A stretch of 64,000 bases of DNA from Aureimonas mangrovi. Its GTDB lineage: Bacteria > Pseudomonadota > Alphaproteobacteria > Rhizobiales > Rhizobiaceae. The position numbers and the translations under genes are program-made. Where the stretch lies: contig NZ_CP059692.1 of NCBI RefSeq assembly GCF_014058705.1, positions 1,369,001 through 1,433,000 of the forward strand, written 5' to 3'. Numbering within the stretch: the first letter of the stretch is position 1; every line of letters begins with the position of its first letter. Below are positions 1-8,733 of this stretch, in pieces. Under the pieces are notes generated by a model. That model was given only the letters and a program-made list of their open reading frames with translations, did no database searches and was not told the DNA's origin.

Positions 1-1113
1 CCCTTCTTCCACCGGGTGGACAGCGACGGTCAGCAGCTTCCCTACATCGACACGGTTTCAATGAGCATCGCCAGCGCGGGGCTGATCCCGGCCATGATCT
101 CCTCGGGGCAGAGCGACCTTCAGACGACGGCGTTGACGCTCGGCAACTACGCGTTCGTGAAGCAGGGCGAGGATCGCCAGGACTACGACGTCCTGCGCTG
201 GCCGAGTGGCAAAGGCTCGAGGATGGTCCTGTTCCCCGATCTCAACGCGAGCGACCCGGACTGGAGCGAGCTCCTGCGCCAAAGCGATTTCCGCCGCGCC
301 CTGTCGCTCGGCATCAACCGCGAGGACATTGCGCAGGCGATCTACTACGGTCTTGCGCGGCCCGCGGGCGATACGGTGCTGCCGGGCTCGTCGCTCTTCT
401 CGCCCGATCTCGCGACGCGCTGGACCCGCTTCGACCCAGACGAGGCGAACCGGCTCCTCGACAGCCTCGGGTTGACCGGGCGGGACGTCTCGGGAACGCG
501 CCTCATGGCGAACGGGCGGCCGCTCGATCTCGTGGTCGAGTTCGCCGGCGAGGACGGAGAACAGACCGACGTCCTCCAGCTCGTCGCCGAGGACTGGCGG
601 CGCATCGGCGTGCGGATGCTCTTCAAGGCCGTCGAGCGCGATACGCTGGCCGCGCGCCTCGCCGCAGGCTCACCGATCGTGTCGGTCGGCACTGGCCTCG
701 AGAACGGGACGCCGCGCCCCGAAGACAGCCCCGCCGCGCTCGCCCCGACGGACTCTTCGCAGGCCTCCTGGCCCGCGTGGGGGCTGCATTTCGAGAGCGC
801 CGGAAGGCTTGGTGCCGAACCGGACCTGCCTTTTGCGCAGGAGCAGTTGCGCCTGAACGAAGCCTGGCGCCGCACGCTCGACATGGGGGAGAAGGAACGC
901 CTCTGGCGCCGTATGCTGGAGATCGACGCCGACGAACTGCCCCGCATCGGCCTCGTGGCGGATGTCGACCAGATCGTCGTCGCGTCGCGCCGTCTGCGCA
1001 ACATCCCCCGCACCGGCCGTTGGAACTTCGAGCCGGGTGCCTTTTTTGGCTCCCACCACCCGGACACCTTCTTCTTCGCCCCTCCGACGGCGACGGCTCA
1101 GGCGCAGCCCTAA
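1..1113 (+). CDS. ABC importer substrate-binding protein, family 5 (5' truncated)
   Basis: C-terminal 370 residues of a periplasmic solute-binding protein of the peptide/nickel type (SBP_bac_5). The reading frame is open from base 1, so the start and signal peptide lie outside the window. The first residues (PFFHRVDSDGQQLPYID) match the conserved N-P-Y-x-W-x-V-D-x-x-G-x-x-L-P-Y-I-D segment in the middle of this family. The segment FRRALSLGINRE is the usual dimerless binding-core signature of these proteins. The next gene starts 3 bp after the stop and encodes the cognate permease, so the protein should deliver a peptide or similar oligomeric solute to it. The exact ligand cannot be read from sequence. 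Confidence 0.9.
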   Translation, partial: PFFHRVDSDGQQLPYIDTVSMSIASAGLIPAMISSGQSDLQTTALTLGNYAFVKQGEDRQDYDVLRWPSGKGSRMVLFPDLNASDPDWSELLRQSDFRRALSLGINREDIAQAIYYGLARPAGDTVLPGSSLFSPDLATRWTRFDPDEANRLLDSLGLTGRDVSGTRLMANGRPLDLVVEFAGEDGEQTDVLQLVAEDWRRIGVRMLFKAVERDTLAARLAAGSPIVSVGTGLENGTPRPEDSPAALAPTDSSQASWPAWGLHFESAGRLGAEPDLPFAQEQLRLNEAWRRTLDMGEKERLWRRMLEIDADELPRIGLVADVDQIVVASRRLRNIPRTGRWNFEPGAFFGSHHPDTFFFAPPTATAQAQP

Positions 1114-1116
1114 CGC

Positions 1117-2115
1117 ATGCTGCGCTATCTCGCCTTCCGCGTCGGCACGATGATCTCGACGCTGCTCGTCACCAGCGTCCTCATCTTCACGATCATCCAG
1201 CTTCCGCCGGGCGATTATCTGACAAACTATATCGGCGAGCTGCGGGCCGAGGGCGATTCGCAGGCCGAAGAGAAGGTCGCTTTCCTGCGCGAGCAGTACG
1301 GCCTCGACCAACCGCTTCCCATCCAGTACCTGCGGTGGATTTCGGGCTTCGTGCGCGGCGATTTCGGCTACTCCTTCGAATATGCCGCGCCGGTCTCGGA
1401 AGTGATGGGGGACCGTGTCTTCCTCACCCTCGTCCTGAATTTCGCGACGGTGCTTTTCGTCTATCTGGTCTCGTTTCCCCTTGGGCTTTACGTCGCGCGG
1501 CGAAAGGGCAGCCTGGCCGACCGATCCCTGACTCTGACCGGCTATCTCGGTCTTGCAACGCCCAATTTTCTTCTCGCGCTGATCCTTCTGTATCTGGCGA
1601 ACGCCTTGTTCGGCATCTCGATCGGCGGCCTGATGGACCCTGCCTACGCCGACGAGGGCTGGTCGGCCGCAAAGATCGGCTCGATGCTCGCCCATCTCGT
1701 CGTGCCCGTCGTCGTGATCGGCACGTCGGGCACCGCCGCCATGATCCAGCGCCTGCGCGCCAACCTTCTGGACGAGTTGCGGCGCCCCTATGTCGTCGCC
1801 GCGACGGCGCGCGGCCTGCCCGGCGGCTTCGTCCTGCGAAAGTACGCGCTGCGCTCGGCGCTCAACCCGTTCGTCTCCGATATCGGAGACATCCTGCCCC
1901 AGATCGTTTCGGGCTCGGTCATCATCTCCGTCATCATGTCGCTGCCCACGACCGGGCCGATGCTCCTGTCCTCGCTGCGCAGCCAGGACATGTATCTCGC
2001 CGGCTCCTTCCTCATGTTCCTCGCGATACTGACGGTCGCGGGCATGCTGGTGTCTGACATCATCCTGGCGCTGGTGGACCCGCGCGTGCGCCTGAGCGCG
2101 CGGCGCGGCGCATGA
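1117..2115 (+). CDS. ABC importer permease, DppB/OppB type
   Basis: Inner-membrane permease of 332 residues, the normal length for the DppB half of a peptide-type ABC importer. It has one N-terminal transmembrane segment (about residues 9-31), a long periplasmic loop containing the family motif LREQYGLDQPLPIQY, and then five more hydrophobic segments. The cytoplasmic EAA-type coupling helix is visible near residues 228-245 (ATARGLPGGFVLRKYALR). The start lies 3 bp after the binding-protein gene, and the stop overlaps the next permease by 4 bp, so the three genes form an operon. No ATPase gene of the system is in the window; it may lie upstream. Confidence 0.93.
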   Translation: MLRYLAFRVGTMISTLLVTSVLIFTIIQLPPGDYLTNYIGELRAEGDSQAEEKVAFLREQYGLDQPLPIQYLRWISGFVRGDFGYSFEYAAPVSEVMGDRVFLTLVLNFATVLFVYLVSFPLGLYVARRKGSLADRSLTLTGYLGLATPNFLLALILLYLANALFGISIGGLMDPAYADEGWSAAKIGSMLAHLVVPVVVIGTSGTAAMIQRLRANLLDELRRPYVVAATARGLPGGFVLRKYALRSALNPFVSDIGDILPQIVSGSVIISVIMSLPTTGPMLLSSLRSQDMYLAGSFLMFLAILTVAGMLVSDIILALVDPRVRLSARRGA

Positions 2116-3272
2116 GCGAAAGCGTGCCCCACTGGGTCAGCGAGAAGCCGTTCGACCCAGAGCGGGAAGCGGGCGAACACACACAGATTTCGGCGGCCTA
2201 CGCCAAGGCGTCGCAGCGACGGCTGTTCTGGTGGCGGCTTCGCCGCCATCGGCTCGCGGTCATCTCGCTCGTCTTCCTCGTCCTCGCGTATCTCGTCGCC
2301 GCCTTTGCCGAGTTCGTGGCGCCCGCCGGCGTCGCCACGCGCGACACGCAGAACATCTTCATGCCGCCGCAACTCGTCCGCGTCATGCACGAGGGCCGCC
2401 TCGTCGCGCCGTTCGTCTACGCAATGGACGGTGCGCTCGACATGGAGACGTTGCAGCGGCGTTACGCGGAGGACCGCTCGCGGCCGATGCCGCTGCGCTT
2501 CTTCTGCCGCGGCGAGCCTTACCGCTTCTGGGGCCTGTGGGAGGCCGACCGCCATCTCTTCTGCGCGCCGGAAGGCGGCACGGCCTTCCTCCTTGGCACC
2601 GATCGTCTCGGCCGAGACATGCTCTCCCGCCTCGTCCACGGTGCGCGGATTTCGCTGACGATCGGCCTTGTCGGTGTCACGCTCACGATGGCGCTCGGCC
2701 TTCTGTTCGGCGGCATTGCCGGCTATCGCGACGGCGCTGCCGATTTCTGGCTCGGCCGCGCCACCGAGATCCTGCGATCGCTGCCGCATCTGCCGATCTG
2801 GATGGCGCTCTCGGCTGCCCTGCCGGTCACCATGAGCCCGCTTCTGGTCTACTTCTTCATCACAGGCATCCTGGCGTTCCTCGAATGGCCCGGCCTTGCG
2901 CGCGCGGTGCGATCCAAGCTCCTGTCGCTGCGCGAGGAGGATTTCGTCGCCGCCGCCGAGATGATGGGGGCGGGAAGCGCGCGCGTCATCGCGCGTCATC
3001 TCCTGCCGAACTTCATCAGCCACATCGTCGTCTCGGCGGCGCTCGCCATTCCGACGATGATCTTGGCCGAAACGGCTCTCAGCTTCCTCGGTCTCGGCCT
3101 GCGTGCGCCCATCACGAGCTGGGGCGTTCTCCTAACGGAGGCGCAGAACATTGAGGCCGTCGTGCTCTATCCCTGGCTCTTGCTGCCGATGGCGCCGGTC
3201 ATGGCGACGGTCCTCGCCTTCTCGTTTCTCGGCGACGGGCTGCGCGACGCGCTGGACCCCCTGTCTGACTAA
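2112..3272 (+). CDS. ABC importer permease, DppC/OppC type
   Basis: Second permease of the peptide-type importer, 386 residues. After the first transmembrane helix (about residues 48-70) comes a roughly 100-residue periplasmic insertion, longer than in plain DppC. It precedes the family motif LLGTDRLGRDMLSR at about residues 158-171. Extended loops of this kind are known in YejE-like members. The EAA coupling loop is seen as AAEMMGAGSARVIARHLLPN near residues 282-301, and five further membrane segments follow. It starts inside the end of the upstream permease (ATGA overlap), and its stop overlaps the convergent cyclase gene by 4 bp. Confidence 0.93.
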   Translation: MSESVPHWVSEKPFDPEREAGEHTQISAAYAKASQRRLFWWRLRRHRLAVISLVFLVLAYLVAAFAEFVAPAGVATRDTQNIFMPPQLVRVMHEGRLVAPFVYAMDGALDMETLQRRYAEDRSRPMPLRFFCRGEPYRFWGLWEADRHLFCAPEGGTAFLLGTDRLGRDMLSRLVHGARISLTIGLVGVTLTMALGLLFGGIAGYRDGAADFWLGRATEILRSLPHLPIWMALSAALPVTMSPLLVYFFITGILAFLEWPGLARAVRSKLLSLREEDFVAAAEMMGAGSARVIARHLLPNFISHIVVSAALAIPTMILAETALSFLGLGLRAPITSWGVLLTEAQNIEAVVLYPWLLLPMAPVMATVLAFSFLGDGLRDALDPLSD

Positions 3273-4498
3273 ACCGACACGAGGGCTTCGTCACGCAAGG
3301 CGAAAAGGCTCGTCTCATGGTGCGTGCCGGGCAGTCGGAAGTTTCCGATAGGCTCCCACTGATCTGGATCGCAGGCCGCGACCTCGTCTTCGGCCAAGAC
3401 CGGTATGCCGAGGCGCTTCGTTTCCTTCTCGATGCGCTCCGCCTCATTGACGGATGGGCCGATCACCGAGAAGGAGAGCCGCTGGTGGATCCCAATATTC
3501 CCGAAGCGCACGTCTCCGATGCACAGCGCGATACCGAAGTCGAAAGCCTGCTCGCCGCTGGCCTGGCGGCGCACATTGACGGTCTCGCGAACCGCCCGCG
3601 CGGCGCGTGCTGCCTTCACGGCGGCAGCGCTCGCCTCCCGCTCCGTGGTCTCTCCCTCGCGGATCGGGAAGATCGCCAGAACCGCATCGCCGATGAAGGC
3701 CAGGATCTCCCCTCCAGCTTCCACCGCCGCACGGCCGGCGCAATCGAAATAGTCGTTGAGGAGTTCCAGATACCGCTCTTCCCGGAGATCCTCCGCGAGA
3801 CCGGTCGAGTTGCGCAGGTCCGAGTACCAGATCAGCGCGCGCACCTGGCTGCCGCTGCCGAGCCGGATTCGCCCGCCCAGCACCTCGCGGGCGATCGTCG
3901 GGCCGAGATAGGTGTCGGTCACGTTGGAGATGAGACGCGGGTAGATGTTGAGCTTGCAGACCAGCGCCATGTATCGCTGCAACTGCTGAAGGGCCTCGAT
4001 GACCTTGTCCTCGAAGCCGCCCGGCAGACGGGTCGCCCAGGTCATGTAAAGCCCGATGTCGTCCATGCGCGGCGGAAGCAGGGAGCGCGAGGTGAACATC
4101 TCGGTGCGAAAGCCGACCAGATCGGTATAGCCCTGATCCCGCAGCTCGACATAGAGGTCGAAGGGCAACGGCCCCGAACCGTCGAGCCGGCTGCGCAGGG
4201 ATGTCTCCCCGTGATCCAGCATCCATTTGATGGGGCTTCGGAGCCACTCCTCCGAATCCTCGTCCTGATGCGGGAAGCGGCTCGTCGACACGCCCCCATC
4301 AGCGCGCCACAGCACCGTCTCTGCCTCGAAGAGCGGATGGAGCGTCGACCAGGACATGCGGCATCGATCGATGGGGATGCCGAGATGAACGAGCTTGCCG
4401 GCAAGCGCCTCAAGTACGGTTTCGTTCGACTTTTCCGCCAGAGCCTGACGCAGCAGCCAGTCGCCGATCTTCATGATGTCGGACGTATCGAGCGTCAT
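3269..4498 (-). CDS. Class III adenylate/guanylate cyclase-type protein with non-standard purine site
   Basis: Protein of 409 residues with a soluble, poorly characterised N-terminal half and a C-terminal class III cyclase homology domain (about residues 215-365). The metal-binding aspartates are present (D227 in SDLRNST and D271 in FIGDAVLAIF), as are the transition-state residues N351 and R355. The two residues that normally select the purine are changed: the Lys three residues before the second metal-site GD is Ala267, and the Asp of the R-L-D-F-T motif is Ser342. Whether it makes cAMP, cGMP or another product is therefore open. It is the last gene of a four-gene minus-strand unit that includes a cyclic-nucleotide-binding protein. 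Confidence 0.88.
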   Translation of the reverse strand: MTLDTSDIMKIGDWLLRQALAEKSNETVLEALAGKLVHLGIPIDRCRMSWSTLHPLFEAETVLWRADGGVSTSRFPHQDEDSEEWLRSPIKWMLDHGETSLRSRLDGSGPLPFDLYVELRDQGYTDLVGFRTEMFTSRSLLPPRMDDIGLYMTWATRLPGGFEDKVIEALQQLQRYMALVCKLNIYPRLISNVTDTYLGPTIAREVLGGRIRLGSGSQVRALIWYSDLRNSTGLAEDLREERYLELLNDYFDCAGRAAVEAGGEILAFIGDAVLAIFPIREGETTEREASAAAVKAARAARAVRETVNVRRQASGEQAFDFGIALCIGDVRFGNIGIHQRLSFSVIGPSVNEAERIEKETKRLGIPVLAEDEVAACDPDQWEPIGNFRLPGTHHETSLFALRDEALVSV

Positions 4499-4514
4499 CC
4501 GGTCCTCCCCGATC

Positions 4515-5372
4515 TCAGTCCCGATCGGCCTTCATGCCCAGATCGATCCTCAGGCCCGGCCGCGCGGAGATCGCGCCAGGGAAGATCGACTGGGTGTCGG
4601 CCTCGATTCGCGCAAGCTCGGCATCCGCGTGCTTGTGGGAATGGTGAAACAGCACGAGCCTTTCGACTCCCGCCCGCCTGCACAGGCGGACGCCTTCCTC
4701 GTTCGACGAATGACCGTAGCCCTCGTAACGAGGCATTTCGGCATCGGTGAAGGTCGTGTCGAAAACGAGGACGTCCGCGCCCCGAACGAAATCCTCGAGC
4801 GCCGCGTCGCGTCGCCCCGGCACATGCTCGTGGTCCGTCGCATAGACGATCGTGCGCCCGCCCGCCTCCACCCGGTAGCCGACGGCACCGTTCGGGTGGC
4901 ACAGCTCGTGTGTTCGCATGCGGATGCCCGGTGCCGGAACGAGCTCGTCCCCCGGCCGGAACGTCACATAGTCGATCCGCGCCTTGAATTTCTCCAGTCC
5001 GACCGGATGAAAGGGCGGCCGCAAAAGGTCCGCCAGGAGTTCCCGGCAGTCCTTACCGTCCTGCATGTGCCCGGCATGGATGCGGATGGAACAGGCGGGG
5101 TCGTAGAGCGGTGCGAAATAGGCAAGACCCATGACGTGGTCGTAGTGGGCGTGGCTGAGGAAGAGGTCAAACTCGCGGCGCCCCTCGGCCATCAGCCGGT
5201 TGCCGAGCGCGATGGCTCCGGTGCCGGCATCGAAGACGAGCATCCGGTCCAGCGCTTCGATGGAAACGCAGGCGGTTCTCGCCCCGAAGGCGGAAGGGTC
5301 GTCCGGCGCGGCCGGAATAGATCCCCGCGCTCCCCAGACCTCCAGGCGCATCGCCGCTGGTGAAATTGTCAT
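4515..5372 (-). CDS. MBL-fold metallo-hydrolase
   Basis: Metallo-beta-lactamase-fold hydrolase of 285 residues. The metal-binding motif is complete: H74-A-H76-Y-D78-H79, then H159, D180 and a C-terminal His at about 243. The N-terminal WGARGSIP and VFDAGTG segments place it in the widespread COG1235-like group, which includes phosphodiesterases. The gene lies 16 bp upstream of the cyclase and 4 bp downstream of the cyclic-nucleotide-binding gene, so it is cotranscribed with both. A role in hydrolysing the nucleotide made by the cyclase is a reasonable inference but is not shown. Met8 is an alternative start without a clear ribosome site. Confidence 0.85.
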   Translation of the reverse strand: MTISPAAMRLEVWGARGSIPAAPDDPSAFGARTACVSIEALDRMLVFDAGTGAIALGNRLMAEGRREFDLFLSHAHYDHVMGLAYFAPLYDPACSIRIHAGHMQDGKDCRELLADLLRPPFHPVGLEKFKARIDYVTFRPGDELVPAPGIRMRTHELCHPNGAVGYRVEAGGRTIVYATDHEHVPGRRDAALEDFVRGADVLVFDTTFTDAEMPRYEGYGHSSNEEGVRLCRRAGVERLVLFHHSHKHADAELARIEADTQSIFPGAISARPGLRIDLGMKADRD

Positions 5373-5376
5373 CGGG

Positions 5377-5844
5377 TCACGCGGGAGGCTCGGCCGCCTC
5401 CGCGCGTGCCGCCACCAGTTCCGCCGAGGTCCGGTTCAGCCGCAGCGCCATCTCACGCAGCATCGCGCGCGCCATCGACGGGAAGGCATCGAGCATGTCG
5501 GAGAGGCAATCCTTGCCGATCTGGAGCGTTGCGAGGTCGCTCTCCGCCCTGACGGTCGCCGTCCTTGGAATATCGCACAGGATTCCGATCTCGCCGACGA
5601 TGTCGTTCCTCCCGAACCGGGCGAGCTCGATCTCGCCGATGGGCGAGCTGGCCAGCACCACGGCCTCACCGGACATGATCAGATAGGCGCTGTCACCCAC
5701 CTCGCCCTGATGGAAGAGCACGTCGCCCGCCGCGAAACACATCACCCGCGAGGTGTAGGCGACCAGCTTCAGCCGGCTCGGCTCGATGCCCTGGAAGAGG
5801 GGCGCGCGCCGGAGGATTTCGACCTCGTTCGAAAGAAGGCTCAT
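5377..5844 (-). CDS. Cyclic-nucleotide-binding domain protein
   Basis: Small protein of 155 residues consisting almost entirely of one cNMP-binding (CAP_ED) beta-roll domain, residues 14-125. The phosphate-binding cassette is intact: GEIGILCDIPRTATV with Glu85 for the ribose 2'-OH and Arg94 for the cyclic phosphate. There is no C-terminal helix-turn-helix, so it is not a CRP-type DNA-binding regulator. It more likely acts as a regulatory subunit for a partner. The start codon lies 3 bp after the stop of the ABC protein gene, which points to that protein as the partner. The C-terminal 30 residues form an Ala/Glu-rich helix. Confidence 0.88.
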   Translation of the reverse strand: MSLLSNEVEILRRAPLFQGIEPSRLKLVAYTSRVMCFAAGDVLFHQGEVGDSAYLIMSGEAVVLASSPIGEIELARFGRNDIVGEIGILCDIPRTATVRAESDLATLQIGKDCLSDMLDAFPSMARAMLREMALRLNRTSAELVAARAEAAEPPA

Positions 5845-5847
5845 GGC

Positions 5848-8595
5848 TCAAGCTCTCCGCTGCGATCCGCCAGCCTCGAAATTATCGCCGCCCTGCGACG
5901 ACGATAGGACGAGGTCGGCGGGCTGTGCAAGCTCGTCCTCCACGACCTGCCCGCGTTCGAAACGCAGGGTCCGGTCGAAACGTTCGGCCGCCATGGCGGC
6001 CGAGCTCACCCAGAACAGGCCGAAGGGGCGTTCAGGATCGCGCGCTCGCTTAAGGACGGCCTCGACGATGCGCAACTGCGTATCGGTGTCGAGCGCCGAG
6101 AGGCAGCGGTTCGCGACGAGATAATCCGGCGCCTTCAGAAGTGCGCGGGCCAGTGTCAGCTTCTGCTGCTGCCCCAGACTGAGGCGCTTGGCGCCGGAGC
6201 CGAGGTCGAATTCGAGCGCGGTGCGCAGGACGAAGGCGCGAAGGCCGGCGAAGTCGATCGTCTTCTCCAGGATCGCGCCGATCTTTGCGGCAACGCGCGG
6301 CGTGGTGTCGGCAAGGCGCCCGAAGACGATGTTGTCCTGCAAGGTGGCGGCAGGATTGAAGGCGCCCGGATCGTTGAAGACGATGCTGTCGCGCACGAGC
6401 GGAGAGGCGGTCTCCTGGAAGAGATGCCGCGCCTCGATGATCCGGGCGCGCAACGCGTCGTCGATGAGGCCGAGGCGATAGCGCGGCTCGACATAGGTCA
6501 AGGCCAGCCTGATCAGCGAGCTTTGGTCCTCCGTCGTCAGCGAGTTGGCCTCATCCGGGTCGACGCGCATCAGGAGCTGGCGGTAGAAATCGATTTCGTC
6601 GGGGCTGATGATGTCGATGCGCCGCAGGATCGGATTGTCCGTGCCGACCTCGCCGAAGAGCTCGACCAGGGTCGTGGCGATGGTGAGGCCCATCCTGGCG
6701 AGCGTATCGTCGAGCCCGGTCTCCTGCAGGACGCGACGCGCGTCCGAGCGCACGAGAAGGCGCGTGGCGGCCAGATCGCTTTCGCCCGATGCGCCGAAGA
6801 CGATGTTCTCGAAAATCGTCGCATTGTGGAGGAACCGGTCGAGTTCGAACCGCTCCACCACCTCGCCGAGGCCGGCTTCTCTCATCGCCGCGTCGAAACG
6901 GGCGCGGGCGACGAGCACCCGGGGGGCGGCAGCTTCGGCCCGCGAGAGAGGGATGCGGCGCGAAAGCCCGAGCCGCATGATGTCGCCCGTCAGTTCCACG
7001 ATCGAAATCGCCTCTTCGATCAATGCGCCTTCGCGGTCGGGGTCGAGCGGCAGCACCGAATGATCGATCCAGTCATCCCGCGCATCCAGAACCGTGTTGC
7101 CGGAGGCCTTCGCCTCGTTGCGCATCTGGATCTCGGCCCGGCTGGCGGAGTCGGCGACCGCAGGGGAGGGGTGATGCATCAACGGGTAGAGGAGGGCCTC
7201 ACGCAACGTGGACTGGGAATAGTAGGGTGCGGCCTCCGCATAGGCGAGGCGCCGGCCGGTGACGGATTCCGGCCAGGACGCGAAGGGCCGGCCGGCAAGT
7301 TCGAGCCGCCCCGCCGCGACCGGCGCGAGCCCCACGAGCGCCTCCGCGACGCTCTCGGCCCCCTCGCCGAGCGGCGCGAGCACGAGGACGCTCTCGTGCA
7401 GCGGAAGGTCGAGCGTCACCGAGGTCGCGAGCGGCGAGCCGGTCTCGTCGCGGATCGTCACGTCCAGGAGGCGGAAACCACCGGAAAGCGCCGCCACGGT
7501 TTCGCCGACCGGGGCCTGCGTCTTCGCATCGAGAAGATTGTCGATCTCGAACTGCTGAGCGACCTGCTCGTACTTCACGTTGACGTCGAGCCGCATCAGG
7601 TCCCAGTCAATCAGATCCTTCAGCGGCGAGGGAAGCTCGCGATAAGCCGCGATCACCGCGACGAGCTCGCCGATGTCGATTTCGCCGCGGATCGCGAAAT
7701 AGCCGCCGAACAGGTAGAAGATGAAGGGCGTGGCCTGCGACAGGAAGTTGTTGAGGAATTTGACGAAGAACTTCCACTGGTAGATGTCGAAGCGGATCAG
7801 GAAGATCCGGCCGAGCTGCTGAGCCGTTCGCGCCCGTACGATGTTCGAGGTGTCGTTGGTGCGGATCGTCGGCATGCTTTCGATGATCTCGCCGATGCTG
7901 CCGGCGAGCCTGCGCGCCGTTAGCTGTCTCTCGCGGCCCAGAACCAGCAGCCTTCGGCGCATGCGCGGGATCACCGCCGCCTGAAGCAGCGTCACGCCGA
8001 GAGCGATGGCGCCGAGCGTCGGGCTTTGCAGGAAGATGAATACCATCGCCGTCAGGATCTGGCTGGCGAGGTACAGCGGCTGGACGAAGGCGTCGCCGAT
8101 GAAGCCGCCGATCGGCTCGAGCTCGTCCTTGATCATGGAGGCGACTTCGGCCGGCCGCACGCGCCGGAACTGGCGGATCGGAAAGCGCAGCACCCGGTCG
8201 ACCATCTCGTAGCGCATGCGACGCAGCATCCGCTCGCCGAGCCGGCCCTTGTAGGTGTTCAGATAGAACTTGAACGCTCCGTTCACGATCACGAAGAACA
8301 GGAACAGCATCGAGAGGGCGACGAGGGCCTCGATCCGCTCCAGCGGGATCGCGTCGAAGAGGACGAGTTCTTCGGGTCCGCCGATGAAGCCCGGCAGCGG
8401 CACGGCGAGGCGGAAATAGTCGACCGTGGCCCCGGCGGCCTCGAAGCCCTGACCCTGGATCGGGCCGTTGATGATGAGCTTCGGCAGGTTCAGCGACAGG
8501 AACAGGGGGATGATGGATACGAGAACCACCACCAACATCCAGATCTGCTGGGGGCGCGTGTGGTTCCACACATAGCGATAGAGAGAGGTAGCCAT
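5848..8595 (-). CDS. ABC exporter-like membrane protein with degenerate, expanded nucleotide-binding domain
   Basis: Protein of 915 residues. Residues 15-330 form an ABC exporter-type membrane domain with about six hydrophobic segments. Residues 360-890 correspond to a nucleotide-binding domain that is about 300 residues too long and has lost its catalytic residues. The Walker A position reads A-P-L-G-E-G-A-E-S (407-415, Lys replaced by Ala413). Walker B reads L-V-A-N-R-C (Asp and Glu replaced by Asn829 and Arg830), and the switch His is Ser near 864. The signature survives as LSLGQQQ (805-811). Three short segments like the region after the Q-loop occur at 463-470, 593-601 and 751-759, suggesting internal repetition. 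It heads the operon with the cyclic-nucleotide genes. Confidence 0.85.
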   Translation of the reverse strand: MATSLYRYVWNHTRPQQIWMLVVVLVSIIPLFLSLNLPKLIINGPIQGQGFEAAGATVDYFRLAVPLPGFIGGPEELVLFDAIPLERIEALVALSMLFLFFVIVNGAFKFYLNTYKGRLGERMLRRMRYEMVDRVLRFPIRQFRRVRPAEVASMIKDELEPIGGFIGDAFVQPLYLASQILTAMVFIFLQSPTLGAIALGVTLLQAAVIPRMRRRLLVLGRERQLTARRLAGSIGEIIESMPTIRTNDTSNIVRARTAQQLGRIFLIRFDIYQWKFFVKFLNNFLSQATPFIFYLFGGYFAIRGEIDIGELVAVIAAYRELPSPLKDLIDWDLMRLDVNVKYEQVAQQFEIDNLLDAKTQAPVGETVAALSGGFRLLDVTIRDETGSPLATSVTLDLPLHESVLVLAPLGEGAESVAEALVGLAPVAAGRLELAGRPFASWPESVTGRRLAYAEAAPYYSQSTLREALLYPLMHHPSPAVADSASRAEIQMRNEAKASGNTVLDARDDWIDHSVLPLDPDREGALIEEAISIVELTGDIMRLGLSRRIPLSRAEAAAPRVLVARARFDAAMREAGLGEVVERFELDRFLHNATIFENIVFGASGESDLAATRLLVRSDARRVLQETGLDDTLARMGLTIATTLVELFGEVGTDNPILRRIDIISPDEIDFYRQLLMRVDPDEANSLTTEDQSSLIRLALTYVEPRYRLGLIDDALRARIIEARHLFQETASPLVRDSIVFNDPGAFNPAATLQDNIVFGRLADTTPRVAAKIGAILEKTIDFAGLRAFVLRTALEFDLGSGAKRLSLGQQQKLTLARALLKAPDYLVANRCLSALDTDTQLRIVEAVLKRARDPERPFGLFWVSSAAMAAERFDRTLRFERGQVVEDELAQPADLVLSSSQGGDNFEAGGSQRRA

Positions 8596-8733
8596 CTGCG
8601 TTCGGCTCCACTCCAGACACGCATCATCACCAAAGTGGGAGAAGGGCAGGTCGGGCGCAGCGCGTCAAGCTGGACGGCTTGCGAGCGTGCGAGCGCCGGG
8701 ATACGGCTGCGCTGAACGGGGAACCTGAAAGCA

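Noticed and set aside
3317-4750. 477-codon open frame on the plus strand
   Set aside because: Antisense to the cyclase and MBL genes, which have clear catalytic motifs.
6424-7923. 499-codon open frame on the plus strand
   Set aside because: Antisense to the ABC-like gene; Arg/His/Glu-rich composition typical of the complementary frame of GC-rich coding DNA, and no family features.
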